Shown: one piece after another, positions 26,735 to 36,248 of the stretch | Position numbering within the stretch: the first letter of the stretch is position 1 | Layout of the letters: each line of letters starts with the position of its first letter | Assembly (NCBI RefSeq): GCF_001858025.1 | Contig: NZ_LZQD01000005.1 | Coordinates: 381,556 to 432,369 of the forward strand | DNA length: 50,814 bases | Direction: 5' to 3' | Source of the DNA: Trichormus sp. NMC-1 | Lineage (GTDB): Bacteria > Cyanobacteriota > Cyanobacteriia > Cyanobacteriales > Nostocaceae | Notes under the pieces: generated by a model | The model's input: only the letters and a program-made list of their open reading frames with translations | Databases searched by the model: none | What the model was told of the DNA's origin: nothing | Made by a program: the position numbers and the translations under genes

Positions 26735-26931
26735 GAAAAACCAATACCCAATCCCTGCGTCTCCCGCTCTCCCGCTCTCCCCATCTCCCCGTGTCTCCGC
26801 GTCCCCGTGTCTCTCCATCGGTCATTGGTCATTAATTAAAAAGTCCAGAGTTGACAGTAACTGTAATCAACTCTGGACTCGGTACTCAATACTCGGTACT
26901 CAACACTCGATACTCAGCACTCAGCACTCCA

Positions 26932-27315
26932 TTAGCAGTACTGTGAAATATCTTCGCCGCACTCATCAGCTAAATAGCACATCGCTCTAAACCTTAAACC
27001 TACTACTTCTTCATACAAAGGGTTTAGTTTGCACATTGGCGGAATGTGAAACATGGTTTTACCAAATACTTTGACATCACGCTCAAAAGGACATTGAGCG
27101 GGAATGAATTTACACAACCGATGAGCAAACAAGCGATCGCTCACTTTGAGGTTATCCAACCACTGACGTAACGGTCCCAGAAAATCCCAATTAAACTTAG
27201 AATGTGAACTTTGTAATTGGGTAGCATCAGCTGTACTCGTCTCTGCTTGATGGAGCGATACCCAACTGACTAGAAAAATCTTTTTAGTGGTATTATTAAA
27301 TACCTTCATGATCAC
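26932..27315 (-). CDS. Mo-dependent nitrogenase family protein (C-terminal domain)
   Basis: A 127-residue protein of the small cyanobacterial family named for a Mo-dependent nitrogenase C-terminal domain (PF06967 as I recall). The conserved core runs LGPLRQWLDNLKVSDRLFAH, then CKFIPAQCPFERD and the segment around FHIPPMCKLNPLYEEVVGLR, then RAMCYLADECGEDIS. Six cysteines, mostly in CKFIPAQCPF, PPMC, AMCYLADEC and the final QYC, suggest a metal or redox site, though none is established. The family occurs in nitrogen-fixing cyanobacteria, often in several copies, without proven function. The N-terminal about 35 residues are not part of the domain. The start could be the second Met. Confidence 0.85.
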   Translation of the reverse strand: MIMKVFNNTTKKIFLVSWVSLHQAETSTADATQLQSSHSKFNWDFLGPLRQWLDNLKVSDRLFAHRLCKFIPAQCPFERDVKVFGKTMFHIPPMCKLNPLYEEVVGLRFRAMCYLADECGEDISQYC

Positions 27316-27661
27316 GCCTCTCTTTTAATGAGGGTATTCACCTTACCGATGAATATATATACAATTAAGACAATTGCCTTTCCTGAACAAAAACTATTCT
27401 GACGAAAATTATATAAAAAGTGTGAGTAGGCACTTAATGTCAGAACCGATGTATTACTAAGTCAAGTTAAGCCTAATTTTCCCGGAAGTGGTACTGTATT
27501 CCTTGGAACTTTTCCATAACTTCACACAGTTTAAATTCTAATGAAGACCTCTACCTTTGGACAGGTTTTAGTGTAACATTTACAAGTCTTATTATATCTA
27601 ATAATCATTAGTAGTTTGAATAAGTATAAATGCTGCAAATAGTTAAGTTTAACGGTTGATT
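27316..27661. other. Intergenic region, no gene seen
   Basis: About 350 bp of AT-rich sequence between the nitrogenase-family gene and the transporter stub. It contains the 18-base string shared with the ureB upstream region (27622-27639). No terminator or further gene is evident. Confidence 0.4.
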
Positions 27662-27751
27662 GTGCTGCAATTTACCATTTATGGCGTGTTAGGGCTAACT
27701 TACCTGGGTTTAGCACTGGGTTACATTCCCGGTTTACGGATCTACTTCTAA
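27662..27751 (+). pseudogene. 5' stub of an SLC13/ArsB-type anion transporter gene
   Basis: A 29-codon frame starting at GTG. The translation (VLQFTIYGVLGLTYLGLALG, then YIPGLRIYF) closely resembles the first transmembrane segment of cyanobacterial SLC13/ArsB-family transporters, which continue for more than 400 residues. Here a TAA comes right after GLRIYF and nothing recognisable follows, so the rest of the gene has been lost. The match is by memory of the family N-terminus. Confidence 0.55.
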
Positions 27752-27793
27752 TTTACCTCTGGATTCATTGGCTGAACTACCTATCATATTTCA

Positions 27794-28172
27794 TTACACA
27801 ATTTCCACTGATTGAGTATTAATTTCTATTAAGTTGGCCAGTTTTAGATCATTTGTAAATAATGTGGCGTTGAGAGATTTTGCAGTTGCTACAATTACTG
27901 CATCAGGAAGTCTAAGTTTGTATTGTTTGCGAAGTGAAATCGTTAAATTTTTAATATTATTATCAATACCAACAACTGTAATTTTATTTAAAAAATCAAT
28001 TATTTGTGTTTCTTCAACTGAACTCAGGCTAGGATAAGATAGCAATTCGATTTCAGTAATCACTGAAACAAAATATTGCCCGGATGCTAATGGGTTTACT
28101 AACCTACCACCCAAAAAATACAGCAATATATTTATTTGTATCTAACAATATTAAAGGCTGCGTCAACTCCAT
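27794..28172 (-). pseudogene. VapC-like PIN-domain toxin, frameshifted near its N-terminus
   Basis: The PIN-domain body (NPLASGQYFVSVITEIELLS, then SLRKQYKLRLPDAVIVATAK and FTNDLKLANLI) is open from 28126 downwards. The proper start is the ATG at 28172, overlapping the end of the antitoxin gene. It reads MELTQPLILLDTNKYIAVFF and hits a stop soon after. The LLDTN there is the PIN N-terminal motif holding the first catalytic Asp. The continuation (LLYFLGGRL) is in another frame, so an indel around 28124-28136 splits the gene. The later PIN acidic residues (EIELL, LPDAVIVATA, TND) are intact, but the intact body lacks the first Asp. It is either a dead toxin, or translated by slippage on the A/T-rich stretch; I favour dead. 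Confidence 0.75.
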
Positions 28173-28378
28173 TCATCCCTAATTTGTTGTTGATATTCTA
28201 AAGAGTCTTGAGTTAATTTAATAATACCCGCGTACTTGTTTAAATCACTATTTGCTTGTTGTTGTAATTGATAGACATTTAATATTTGTTCAATTTTCTG
28301 CCAGTCTTGATAATCAATTAAAACAGCCACTGGTTGCATTGCGGCATCAGTAACAATTTTTTTGTTAATAGGTAGCAT
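28163..28378 (-). CDS. Antitoxin of a type II toxin-antitoxin pair
   Basis: A 71-residue protein upstream of, and overlapping by 10 bp, the PIN toxin gene, the usual VapBC-type arrangement. The N-terminus (INKKIVTDAAMQPVAVLIDY, then QDWQKIEQIL) resembles the short antitoxins that pair with PIN toxins in cyanobacteria, with a small beta/alpha DNA-binding or dimerisation unit. The C-terminal helix (DSLEYQQQIRDEW) would wrap the toxin. The open frame is intact although its toxin is frameshifted, so it may persist as an orphan antitoxin. Confidence 0.75.
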   Translation of the reverse strand: MLPINKKIVTDAAMQPVAVLIDYQDWQKIEQILNVYQLQQQANSDLNKYAGIIKLTQDSLEYQQQIRDEWS

Positions 28379-28549
28379 AACTATTTACTTGCTATGTAAT
28401 CTTGATCTTTATTGATCTTAGCTTTTCACATCTTGAAAAAAAAGTAATTCTCTGAGCCTCAACACAAAAAAGCAAAGATGCTGAAAAACACCTTTGCCCC
28501 TTTGCGTCTACCCTTCGGGATCGCTAAGATCGATTGCGTGAGCTAACTC

Positions 28550-30316
28550 TTATGAAGCTACTTGCGCCGTTGGCCGAGTCCGCCGCCTTCTACCATCAGC
28601 AACCTTCACAGGTGGTTCCTCAGGGATTTGCATCAACAAAGTCACAGAAGGTTGACATTGCAATTCTCGACGCATGGAACGTGCCAATTCTTTTTCTAAA
28701 GTTCCTTGTAAACCACCCCAATCGATATCGGCTGGTTCACCTCCGGCTGCAAATTCCGACCAACGGACACTGAGAATTTCTTCAATTCGCTGTTGTACCC
28801 ACTTTAGTAGGAGCGATCGCTCTATACTTGTCACCACACCCCGGAGGTGAATTTCAGGTTTTGCCAACAGTTTACCAGTCCAATCAATGGCAGCAGCAAC
28901 AGTAACAATACCTTCTGAAGCCATACTTTGCCGTTCTTGCAAGACTTTAGCGCTGACCATACCAGAACTAGTAGTATCCACAAGTTCAATCCCTGATTGC
29001 ACTTTACCCGCAACACGGATAGATTGCTCCGTCAGTTCTATCACATCCCCATTCTCAATAATAATCATATTTTCAGATGGGATGCCCATACTTTGAGCCG
29101 TTTCCGCGTGCTTCACCAACATCCGATGTTCGCCGTGGAAAGGCACAAAGAACTTGGGTCGAGTTAAAGCAATCATCAGCTTTTGGTCTTCTTGGCAACC
29201 GTGTCCCGAAACGTGAATGCCTTTATCCCGTCCATAGACCACTTTTGCTCCCTGTATCATCAATTTATCGATGGTGTTCACCACCGCAATTGTATTCCCA
29301 GGAATTGGGTTAGCGGAGAATACGACTGTATCTCCTGTGCGAATTTTGATGTGGGGGTGTTGTTTGTTAGCAATTCGGGTCATGGCTGACATCGTTTCAC
29401 CCTGAGAACCAGTGGTCAAAACCAGCACATTCTCATCTGGCATACTGCGAACCATGTGCAGCGGTTGCAGCAAATTATCTTCGCACTTGATATAACCTAA
29501 ATTCCGGGCATGGGCAATCAAATTCAGCATCGAACGCCCGACAACTGTCACTACACGATTGTGTTTCTTTGCTAAATCCAAAATCATGTTGATGCGATGC
29601 ACGCTGGAAGCAAAGGTGGTGACAAATAGTCTTCCAGTCGCTTGAGAGAAGACTCGATCCAGATTAGGATAAACAGAACGTTCTGAAGGTGTAAAACCTG
29701 GTACTTCTGAGTTAGTGGAATCACTTAATAAACAAAGTACGCCTTTCTCGCCATGTTCTGCTAGACGTTGCAAGTCAAATTTTTCCCCATCGACTGGGGT
29801 GTGGTCAATTTTAAAATCTCCTGTGTGGATGACTACACCCAGGGGAGTATGCAGGGCAACTGTGAAGCTATCAGCGATGGAGTGGGTATTGCGGATATAT
29901 TCGACAAAAAAGGCTTTGCCAATTCGGACTACATCGCGGGGAAGGACTGTTCTTAATTCTGTGCGATCGCGTACCCCTGCTTCTTCCAATTTACCCTCTA
30001 GCATTGCCATTGCTAGTCTGGGGCCATAAATCACCGGGATATCAAATTGCTTGAGGTGAAATGCAATCCCCCCGATATGGTCTTCATGACCATGAGTCAC
30101 GACCATGCCTTTAATTTTGTGGCGATTTTCTCGTAGGTAAGTTGTATCTGGTAATACGATGTTAACGCCATGCATTCCGTTGGTGGGAAAAGCCAATCCT
30201 GCATCTAACAGGATTATTTCATCTTCGTACTCGAATACACAGGTATTTTTACCGATTTCGTGCAAGCCACCCAAAGGAATAATTTTGAGGGCTGATTCAA
30301 TTTCGTTCTTAACCAT
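28550..30316 (-). CDS. rnj: Ribonuclease J
   Basis: A metallo-beta-lactamase/beta-CASP ribonuclease with 5'-exo- and endonuclease activity in mRNA decay and rRNA processing, 588 residues. The zinc-binding motif HGHEDHIGG is at 75-83, with further metal ligands in NTHSIADSFTV, HTGDFKIDHTP and HVSGHGCQED (beta-CASP region). PFHGEHRMLVKHAETA lies towards the end of the core. The C-terminal about 130 residues form the RNase J-specific dimerisation/C-terminal domain and end in a basic RRRRTRPTAQVAS tail. It is the third gene of the asd-dapA-rnj group on this strand, about 300 bp downstream of dapA, an order common in cyanobacteria. Confidence 0.95.
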   Translation of the reverse strand: MVKNEIESALKIIPLGGLHEIGKNTCVFEYEDEIILLDAGLAFPTNGMHGVNIVLPDTTYLRENRHKIKGMVVTHGHEDHIGGIAFHLKQFDIPVIYGPRLAMAMLEGKLEEAGVRDRTELRTVLPRDVVRIGKAFFVEYIRNTHSIADSFTVALHTPLGVVIHTGDFKIDHTPVDGEKFDLQRLAEHGEKGVLCLLSDSTNSEVPGFTPSERSVYPNLDRVFSQATGRLFVTTFASSVHRINMILDLAKKHNRVVTVVGRSMLNLIAHARNLGYIKCEDNLLQPLHMVRSMPDENVLVLTTGSQGETMSAMTRIANKQHPHIKIRTGDTVVFSANPIPGNTIAVVNTIDKLMIQGAKVVYGRDKGIHVSGHGCQEDQKLMIALTRPKFFVPFHGEHRMLVKHAETAQSMGIPSENMIIIENGDVIELTEQSIRVAGKVQSGIELVDTTSSGMVSAKVLQERQSMASEGIVTVAAAIDWTGKLLAKPEIHLRGVVTSIERSLLLKWVQQRIEEILSVRWSEFAAGGEPADIDWGGLQGTLEKELARSMRRELQCQPSVTLLMQIPEEPPVKVADGRRRRTRPTAQVAS

Positions 30317-30616
30317 TTTCTCCTTGAGATTGTTGTTGGTTGTGAATCAGTTGATAGTTAGCTTTCTTGTATGAAATACAACACTGATTTTATATAGTGT
30401 AGTCAGTGTAAAAACAGCCAAGTTTTAATTCCGATATCCAATTTTTTATTGAATAAAATGAAATTTTTACTGTTCGCGGAGTATCTCGGAGAACAGGATT
30501 TTTATATCTTTCAGTTGTAGCACAAATGTTTAAATCGCACCTTGGTAACAATTATTGCCAATTATTTATATGTATTTTGGGCAATCGGAGTTTGCCAGTA
30601 TCCAACATATTGGCGC
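30317..30616. other. Spacer between dapA and rnj, no gene seen
   Basis: 300 bp of AT-rich sequence. I see no terminator-like hairpin with a T-run after dapA, so read-through into rnj is possible; a separate rnj promoter cannot be excluded. Confidence 0.35.
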
Positions 30617-31501
30617 TTAGATTAAACTAAGTTCTTTCAGCACAGCCTCTAACTTTTGACAGATTTCTGCGTCACCTTCACATAGGGGCAGACGCATGGA
30701 ACCAACCTCCCAACCTTGAAGTTTTAGTGCTTGCTTAACTAGGATAGGATTTGTAGTTAAAAATAAAGCTTTAAACAAGGGGAACAGTTGTAGATGAATC
30801 TCAGTGGCAATTTGAATTTTACCGACATTAAAAGCCTGAATCATCTGTTGTAGTTGATTACCTACCAGATGAGAAGCTACACTTACTACACCCTTAGCAC
30901 CTATAGCTAACATAGGCAAGGTTAAAGAATCATCTCCAGCGTAAATCAGAAATTCTTTGGGTGTCAAGCGGCGAATTTCACTAGACTGGTCTAAGTTGCC
31001 GCTGGCTTCTTTAATTCCCACAATGTTGTCAATTTCTGCTAGACGTACAACTGTTTCTGGACTCAGGTTTTGACCTGTACGACCAGGGATGTTATATAAC
31101 AACATTGGTAAGTCGGGACAGGCTTTTGCTATTGCCTGGAAGTGTTGATACAATCCCGCTTGCGGCGGTTTGTTGTAATAGGGGACAACTTGTAAAGAAC
31201 CATGTACTCCTATTCTAGCTGCTTTTTCGGTTGCTGCGATCGCTTCGGTTGTTGAGTTAGAACCACAGCCAGCAATTACTTTAGCTTTCCCAGCTACGGC
31301 CTGCAATACCTCAACAAACAACTGGTATTCCTCGTCCCAACTTAAGGTAGGAGATTCTCCCGTTGTCCCACATACAACTAATGTATCTGTACCGTTATTA
31401 ACTAGATGCGCTGCTAATTTTGCTGCTACATCATAGTCAACGTTGCCGTCTGCTTTAAACGGCGTAATCATAGCAGTTACAATCGTACCAAAATCTCCCA
31501 C
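30617..31501 (-). CDS. dapA: 4-hydroxy-tetrahydrodipicolinate synthase
   Basis: A TIM-barrel enzyme condensing pyruvate with aspartate-semialdehyde, the branch point to lysine and diaminopimelate, 294 residues. The Schiff-base lysine is Lys164 in GIKEASGN. Tyr136 ([10 protein letters not shown]) and Arg141 complete the active site. [13 protein letters not shown] at 46-58 is the substrate-binding signature. The length is standard and no lesion is visible. Its substrate is the product of the asd gene encoded immediately upstream, so the pair forms a pathway unit. Confidence 0.96.
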   Translation of the reverse strand: MGDFGTIVTAMITPFKADGNVDYDVAAKLAAHLVNNGTDTLVVCGTTGESPTLSWDEEYQLFVEVLQAVAGKAKVIAGCGSNSTTEAIAATEKAARIGVHGSLQVVPYYNKPPQAGLYQHFQAIAKACPDLPMLLYNIPGRTGQNLSPETVVRLAEIDNIVGIKEASGNLDQSSEIRRLTPKEFLIYAGDDSLTLPMLAIGAKGVVSVASHLVGNQLQQMIQAFNVGKIQIATEIHLQLFPLFKALFLTTNPILVKQALKLQGWEVGSMRLPLCEGDAEICQKLEAVLKELSLI

Positions 31502-31536
31502 CCTCTTTGTACTCCTGATTAGTCGTTAATCATTAA

Positions 31537-31608
31537 TTATTAGTCATTAGTCATTAGTCATTAGTCATTAGTCATTAGTTATTAGTTATTAGTCATTGGT
31601 TATTGGTG
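31537..31608. repeat. Heptamer tandem repeat (TTAGTCA) between asd and dapA
   Basis: About nine imperfect tandem copies of TTAGTCA/TTAGTTA fill the spacer between asd and dapA. It is the same unit as at 26664-26734 and 37590-37676. Confidence 0.85.
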
Positions 31609-31666
31609 ACGAGGTAGAAGAAAGGAAGATTACACAATTACCAATTACCAATTACCAATTACCAAA

Positions 31667-32698
31667 CTACGCTGTAGTCGATTGGAGTAGATTTTTCTCT
31701 ATTAATAATTCGGCAATTTGCACTGCATTTAATCCTGCGCCTTTGCGAATTTGGTCACCACACAGCCATAGTTCCAAGCCACAATGATGAGAAATATCTT
31801 GACGAATTCTCCCCACTAAAACTTCGTCTCGCCCACTAGCTTCTATTGGCATGGGAAAATGATTTGCTTGCCAATCTTCTACCAATTTTACACCAGGGGC
31901 TTGACTTAAAATTGCTCTAGCCTCATCTGGATTAAAAGGTGTCTCGAATTCTAGATTAATTGCTTCTGAATGAGCGCGGAGTACGGGAACCCGTACACAA
32001 GTTGCAGTTATTCTGATTTCTTGACTACCAAATATTTTGCGGGTTTCGTTGACCATTTTCAGTTCTTCTTCACAATACCCTAAATCGGTTAATGGGGAAT
32101 TATGAGGAAATAAATTAAAAGCCAACGGGTAAGGTAGTACTTCAGCTACTGGCTGTTTCCCTTGTAATATGTCGCTGGTTTGGGTTAGGACTTCTTCCAT
32201 TGCTTTAGCACCAGCGCCACTAGCCGATTGATAGGTAGCCGCGACAATCCGTTTTACTGGTTTAATTTTATGCAATGGCCATACTGCTAACGTCATTAAA
32301 ATTGTTGTGCAGTTGGGATTGGCAATAATGCCTTTGTGACTAGCTGCTGCTTGGGGATTTACCTCTGGTACGACCAAGGGAACTTCTGGGTGCATACGGA
32401 AAGCACTGGAGTTATCTATCACTACTGCGCCTTTTGCTACTGCTACCCCAGCCCAGGTTTTGGATGTTCCGCCGCCCGCACTAGCCAGCACTATATCCAC
32501 GTTTTCAAAAGCCTGTTCAGTCACAGGCTCAACCGGTATATTTTCCCCTTTAAATTTGAGTGTTTTGCCGACACTGCGCTCAGATGCTAACAATTTTAAA
32601 TTAGCAATCGGAAAATTTCGGCTTTCTAGTAGTTCCAGCAACTCTGTGCCGACAGCACCAGTCGCTCCCAAAATAGCTACACGATAGGATTTAGACAA
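31667..32698 (-). CDS. asd: Aspartate-semialdehyde dehydrogenase
   Basis: An NADPH-dependent enzyme reducing aspartyl phosphate to aspartate semialdehyde, the common step to lysine, threonine and methionine. The N-terminal Rossmann motif is VAILGATGAVGTELLELL, the catalytic Cys130 lies in ANPNCTTILM, and the active-site His region is RVPVLRAHSEAINLEF. I choose the TTG at 32698 (giving MSKSYRVAILG, 343 residues) because an excellent ribosome-binding site, AAAGGAGGAG, lies just before it and the family begins there. An in-frame ATG at 32743 would add 15 residues that include this site. dapA follows. Confidence 0.94.
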   Translation of the reverse strand: MSKSYRVAILGATGAVGTELLELLESRNFPIANLKLLASERSVGKTLKFKGENIPVEPVTEQAFENVDIVLASAGGGTSKTWAGVAVAKGAVVIDNSSAFRMHPEVPLVVPEVNPQAAASHKGIIANPNCTTILMTLAVWPLHKIKPVKRIVAATYQSASGAGAKAMEEVLTQTSDILQGKQPVAEVLPYPLAFNLFPHNSPLTDLGYCEEELKMVNETRKIFGSQEIRITATCVRVPVLRAHSEAINLEFETPFNPDEARAILSQAPGVKLVEDWQANHFPMPIEASGRDEVLVGRIRQDISHHCGLELWLCGDQIRKGAGLNAVQIAELLIEKNLLQSTTA

Positions 32699-32743
32699 AC
32701 TCAACTCCTCCTTTAAGAGGTTATGAACAATTTTTTGGCACAA

Positions 32744-33877
32744 ATCACAATATTTATAATGGGCAAATCAGACATTAAATACGTTTAAATAGTTTTGAGA
32801 GCTTTTTTTCAGCGACGCTGAATCAAAATACAGCAGAATTCAGGAGTAAAACTGGCTTGCTGTCTAGGTTTCAATTTTGATTCTGTACCTCATTGATCTG
32901 CAATCTGCTATATGAAATTCAAAAATCTAATCATCTCAACTTTGGCTGTTCGCGCTTAGTTCGATTGCCTATGCCTCCCGAAATCCTAGGAAAGAGCGAG
33001 CGCCTTATACTTATTTATACTTCAATTCAGCACCATCTTTTTTCTAAATTTATTCAAAATTTCAACCCTTTATATTTTTTATACTTAAGCGATATGCAAT
33101 TTTACAATAATTTAGTGAATTAAATTTCACTCACGAATTTTAATCACATATTATCATATAACAAACTGTACTTTCAGAGAAAAATTGAAATATTGGCATT
33201 GAGGTATTTTCTATATCCCTGACCTATCAGGTAAAAAAGCCTGTTACCTGTAAAGTTAGGTTGCCGATAGTCTGAAATATACTTGCTTTGACGATAGATT
33301 CAGAATCAGGACATTAGAAAATATCTATGTAAGTAGGTTGGCGTTAAAAATTGTCGTTGGGATAAGGCAGGGGGCAGGGAGAAAAGGGGTTTAGCCTTAT
33401 TTACTTTTCTTTACACAGTTTGGTTCTATTCTGCCCACCTACTTAGCAAGATAATATTAGCACTCTTTTTGCAGAAAGCTGTGAGAACCAATGGTAGAAC
33501 CCTAGACTGAGAGTTACTATGTTGAAAGGATATCATGGTATGAGCAATCTGATCACCACTACCAAGGCCCAGTTGCTTGTAAAAAACCCAAACAGCCGAG
33601 AATTTAGCAGGTTTTTGAGTCCCAAACACTGAATAACTGCTCAAGACTTATGAATTTGAGGTAAAAATGCTATCGGTAAAGATATTGCAGTAAAGTGTTA
33701 AGTCTTTTGCCATTGGCAGTAAACTGGATATCTGCTAGAGGGCAACCGTCCCGACCTTGGATGAGATCATGTCTACAAGGCATATCCTATCCCCTGAGAC
33801 AGCAAGTTAGTAACGCGAACCATACGCGTCTTGGTATGTACTCAGAGATGAAAACACCAGAAAATTAGAGACAACGC
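32744..33877. other. 1.1-kb spacer between the divergent asd and tig clusters
   Basis: A long gene-poor region. It contains the MITE-like element at 33330-33445 and otherwise AT-rich DNA. Two short open frames (32893-33123 plus, 33426-33644 minus) have no recognisable product or ribosome-binding site and are not accepted. The last about 200 bp, more GC-balanced, presumably hold the tig promoter and leader. A non-coding RNA is possible but not demonstrable by eye. Confidence 0.45.
33330..33445. mobile_element. MITE-like element with TAAGTAGGT ends
   Basis: A 116-bp segment bounded by inverted ends TAAGTAGGTTGGCG (left) and TGCCCACCTACTTA (right). The left part continues GTTAAAAATTGTCGTTGG, which recurs on the opposite strand next to the heptamer tract at 48951-48990. 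The middle carries a CAGGGGGCAGGGA simple repeat. It has no open frame, as expected for a non-autonomous element. Confidence 0.7.
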
Positions 33878-35293
33878 ATGAAAGTCACCCAGGAAAAACT
33901 TCCCGCCAGCCAAATAGGGCTGGAAATAGAGATTACACCGGAAATTACCAAACAAAAATACGAACAGGTTGTTAAAAACTTAAGTAAAAGTGTCAATATT
34001 CCTGGGTTTCGCAAAGGCAAAGTACCCCGGCAGATATTATTACAGCGCCTAGGCGTAACTCGTATTAAAGCAGCAGCCCTGGAAGAATTAATTCCAGATG
34101 GTATTGAAGAAGCAGTCAAACAAGAAGCCATCCAGGCCATTGGTCAACCGCGTTTACGCTCATCCTTTGATGATTTGATTAATAATTATGAACCTGGGCA
34201 ACCCTTGGTGATTTCAGCTGCGGTTGATATAGAACCAGAAATCAATTTGACGCAGTACACAGGTTTGCAAGCCAAAGCCGAGGAAATCAAGTACGATCCC
34301 ACAAGGGTGGATGAGTTACTAGACAAGGAACGCCAAGAAATGGCCACCTTGATTCCTGTGGAAGGACGAGCCGCCCAAATTGGGGATATCGCCGTAGTTG
34401 ATTTTAAAGGTGTAATCACCAAAGCTGAAGGTGAAGACGAATCAACAGAACCCACACCAATTCCCGGTGGAGAAGCGACTGATTTTCAAGTCGAGTTACA
34501 AGAAGATAAGTTTATCCCAGGTTTTGTCTCCGGGATGGTAGGAATGAACCCTGGAGAAACTAGAGAAATTGCGGCGCAGTTTCCAGATCCTTATGCTAAC
34601 AAAGAGTTAGCTGGTAAACCCGCACTGTTCACAGTGACACTCAAAGAAATTAAGGAAAAAGAACTACCGGAATTGAATGACGATTTTGCTCAAGAAGTGA
34701 GTGAATTTGAGACATTGGAACAATTGCGGGCATCTTTAGAAACGCGCTATCAAAAAGAGGCTGAAGATAAAACTAAGGCAAATCAGCAAGAAGCCTTGTT
34801 AGAAGTACTGATCAAAAACGTAGAAGTTGATTTACCAGCGACCTTAATTGAACAAGAAGTCGATGCCATGTTGACACAGACAGCAATGAAACTGTCACAG
34901 CAGGGGCTAGATGTGAAAAAGCTGTTTACCCAAGATATTATTCCCCAATTGCGGGAGCGATCGCAGCCAGAGGCAATTGAACGCCTAAAACGTTCCCTAG
35001 CCATCCAAGAAATCGGCAAACGCGAATCTATCCAAGTGACACCTCCAGAAGTTCAAGCTAGAGTCAAAGAACTGATAGAACAGTATCCTGACGAAGATGT
35101 AGATCCGGTCAGACTACAATCAGTGGTAGAGAACGAACTGTTAAACGAAAAAATCATTGATTGGCTTTTAGCCAACTCCAGTGTGGAACTAGTACCTTAC
35201 GGTTCTTTAAGTGCGACAGAGGAACCAGCAGCAGAATCAGCAGATCAAAGTCCTGAAGCTGCTACCGAAGAACCAACTACAAGTCCTGAGTAA
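33878..35293 (+). CDS. tig: Trigger factor
   Basis: A ribosome-associated chaperone and peptidyl-prolyl isomerase meeting nascent chains at the exit tunnel, 471 residues. The N-terminal ribosome-binding domain contains the signature PGFRKGKVPRQILLQRLG (about 43-60). The FKBP-like domain (about 160-245) includes IGDIAVVDFKG and GFVSGMVGMNPGETREIAAQFPD (in two parts). The C-terminal helical chaperone domain follows and ends in an acidic/Ala-rich low-complexity tail (AAESADQSPEAATEEP). It is the first gene of tig-clpP-clpX, a cluster conserved across bacteria. Confidence 0.96.
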   Translation: MKVTQEKLPASQIGLEIEITPEITKQKYEQVVKNLSKSVNIPGFRKGKVPRQILLQRLGVTRIKAAALEELIPDGIEEAVKQEAIQAIGQPRLRSSFDDLINNYEPGQPLVISAAVDIEPEINLTQYTGLQAKAEEIKYDPTRVDELLDKERQEMATLIPVEGRAAQIGDIAVVDFKGVITKAEGEDESTEPTPIPGGEATDFQVELQEDKFIPGFVSGMVGMNPGETREIAAQFPDPYANKELAGKPALFTVTLKEIKEKELPELNDDFAQEVSEFETLEQLRASLETRYQKEAEDKTKANQQEALLEVLIKNVEVDLPATLIEQEVDAMLTQTAMKLSQQGLDVKKLFTQDIIPQLRERSQPEAIERLKRSLAIQEIGKRESIQVTPPEVQARVKELIEQYPDEDVDPVRLQSVVENELLNEKIIDWLLANSSVELVPYGSLSATEEPAAESADQSPEAATEEPTTSPE

Positions 35294-35540
35294 GGAAGAT
35301 GGGGAGATGGGAAGACGAGGGAGATAGGGAGAAATAATTACCTTCTGCCTTCTGCCTTTGCGTCTCCTACTTCCTGCCTCCTGACTTCACACTCAGCATC
35401 CAAGACTAACTTCAACGGCAAGAATTTATATTTATATAAGGCATAATGGTTAACACATAGCTCAAATCAAAATTCAATCTGTGAAAAAATCAGCCATAAC
35501 GGCTGCAAAATCTGTCCCACTTATTGTTAAATATTCTTGT

Positions 35541-36239
35541 ATGCTTGTATCGCAGTCGGGAAATTACCCAATTAGCAGCTTGAGTCCCATCGGCATTAGT
35601 TGCAACTTGAGCAGTCCTAGCAACATCGTCCCGATGGTGGTAGAACAATCAGGTGTGGGAGAAAGGGCTTTTGATATCTACTCCCGCCTACTGCGAGAGC
35701 GGATTATTTTTTTGGGAACACCAATAGATGATGCTGTAGCCAACTCAATAGTTGCCCAATTGCTATTCTTAGATGCTGAAGACTCAGAAAAGGATATTCA
35801 ACTTTACATTAATTCTCCTGGTGGTTCCGTCTACGCAGGGATGGCAATCTATGATACAATACAGCAAATACGTCCCGATGTTGTAACCATCTGTTTTGGA
35901 CTAGCCGCGAGCATGGGGGCCTTTCTATTGACATCTGGAACTCCTGGAAAGCGGATGTCTTTACCTGACTCTCGGATTATGATTCACCAACCCCTTGGTG
36001 GCGCTCAAGGACAAGCCATTGACATTGAAATTCAAGCGCGAGAAATTCTTTACATTAAGGGTAACTTGAACCAGTTAATGGCCAAGCATACTGGTCAACC
36101 CTTAGAAAGAATCGAAGCAGATACAGAACGCGACTTTTTCATGTCGGCAGAAGAGGCGAAGAATTACGGTTTGATCGATCAGGTCATTTCCCGACAAAAT
36201 CTTCCCACAGCAGGGGAAAACGTCACCATTCTGAAATAA
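35541..36239 (+). CDS. clpP: ATP-dependent Clp protease proteolytic subunit
   Basis: A serine peptidase forming the barrel of the Clp protease. From the ATG at 35541 it has 232 residues: Ser124 in [11 protein letters not shown], His149 in [11 protein letters not shown] and Asp198 in [12 protein letters not shown] complete the triad. [19 protein letters not shown] is the usual strand near the active site. The N-terminal about 30 residues are an extension relative to Escherichia coli ClpP. Translation could also begin at a GTG at 35481 or at the ATG at 35634 directly before VVEQSG; none has a good ribosome-binding site. clpX follows after 9 bp, so the two are co-translated and should form ClpXP. 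Confidence 0.95.
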   Translation: MLVSQSGNYPISSLSPIGISCNLSSPSNIVPMVVEQSGVGERAFDIYSRLLRERIIFLGTPIDDAVANSIVAQLLFLDAEDSEKDIQLYINSPGGSVYAGMAIYDTIQQIRPDVVTICFGLAASMGAFLLTSGTPGKRMSLPDSRIMIHQPLGGAQGQAIDIEIQAREILYIKGNLNQLMAKHTGQPLERIEADTERDFFMSAEEAKNYGLIDQVISRQNLPTAGENVTILK

Positions 36240-36248
36240 GAGGCTGGT

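Noticed and set aside
26709-26990. 93-codon open frame
   Set aside because: It runs through TTGGTCA and CTCCCCGTGTC-type simple repeats and overlaps the end of the nitrogenase-family gene; no protein-like pattern.
32893-33123. 76-codon plus-strand frame in the asd-tig spacer
   Set aside because: Low-complexity aromatic/Leu translation typical of AT-rich spacer DNA, no ribosome-binding site.
33426-33644. 72-codon minus-strand frame upstream of tig
   Set aside because: Partly overlaps the end of a MITE-like element; no family resemblance.
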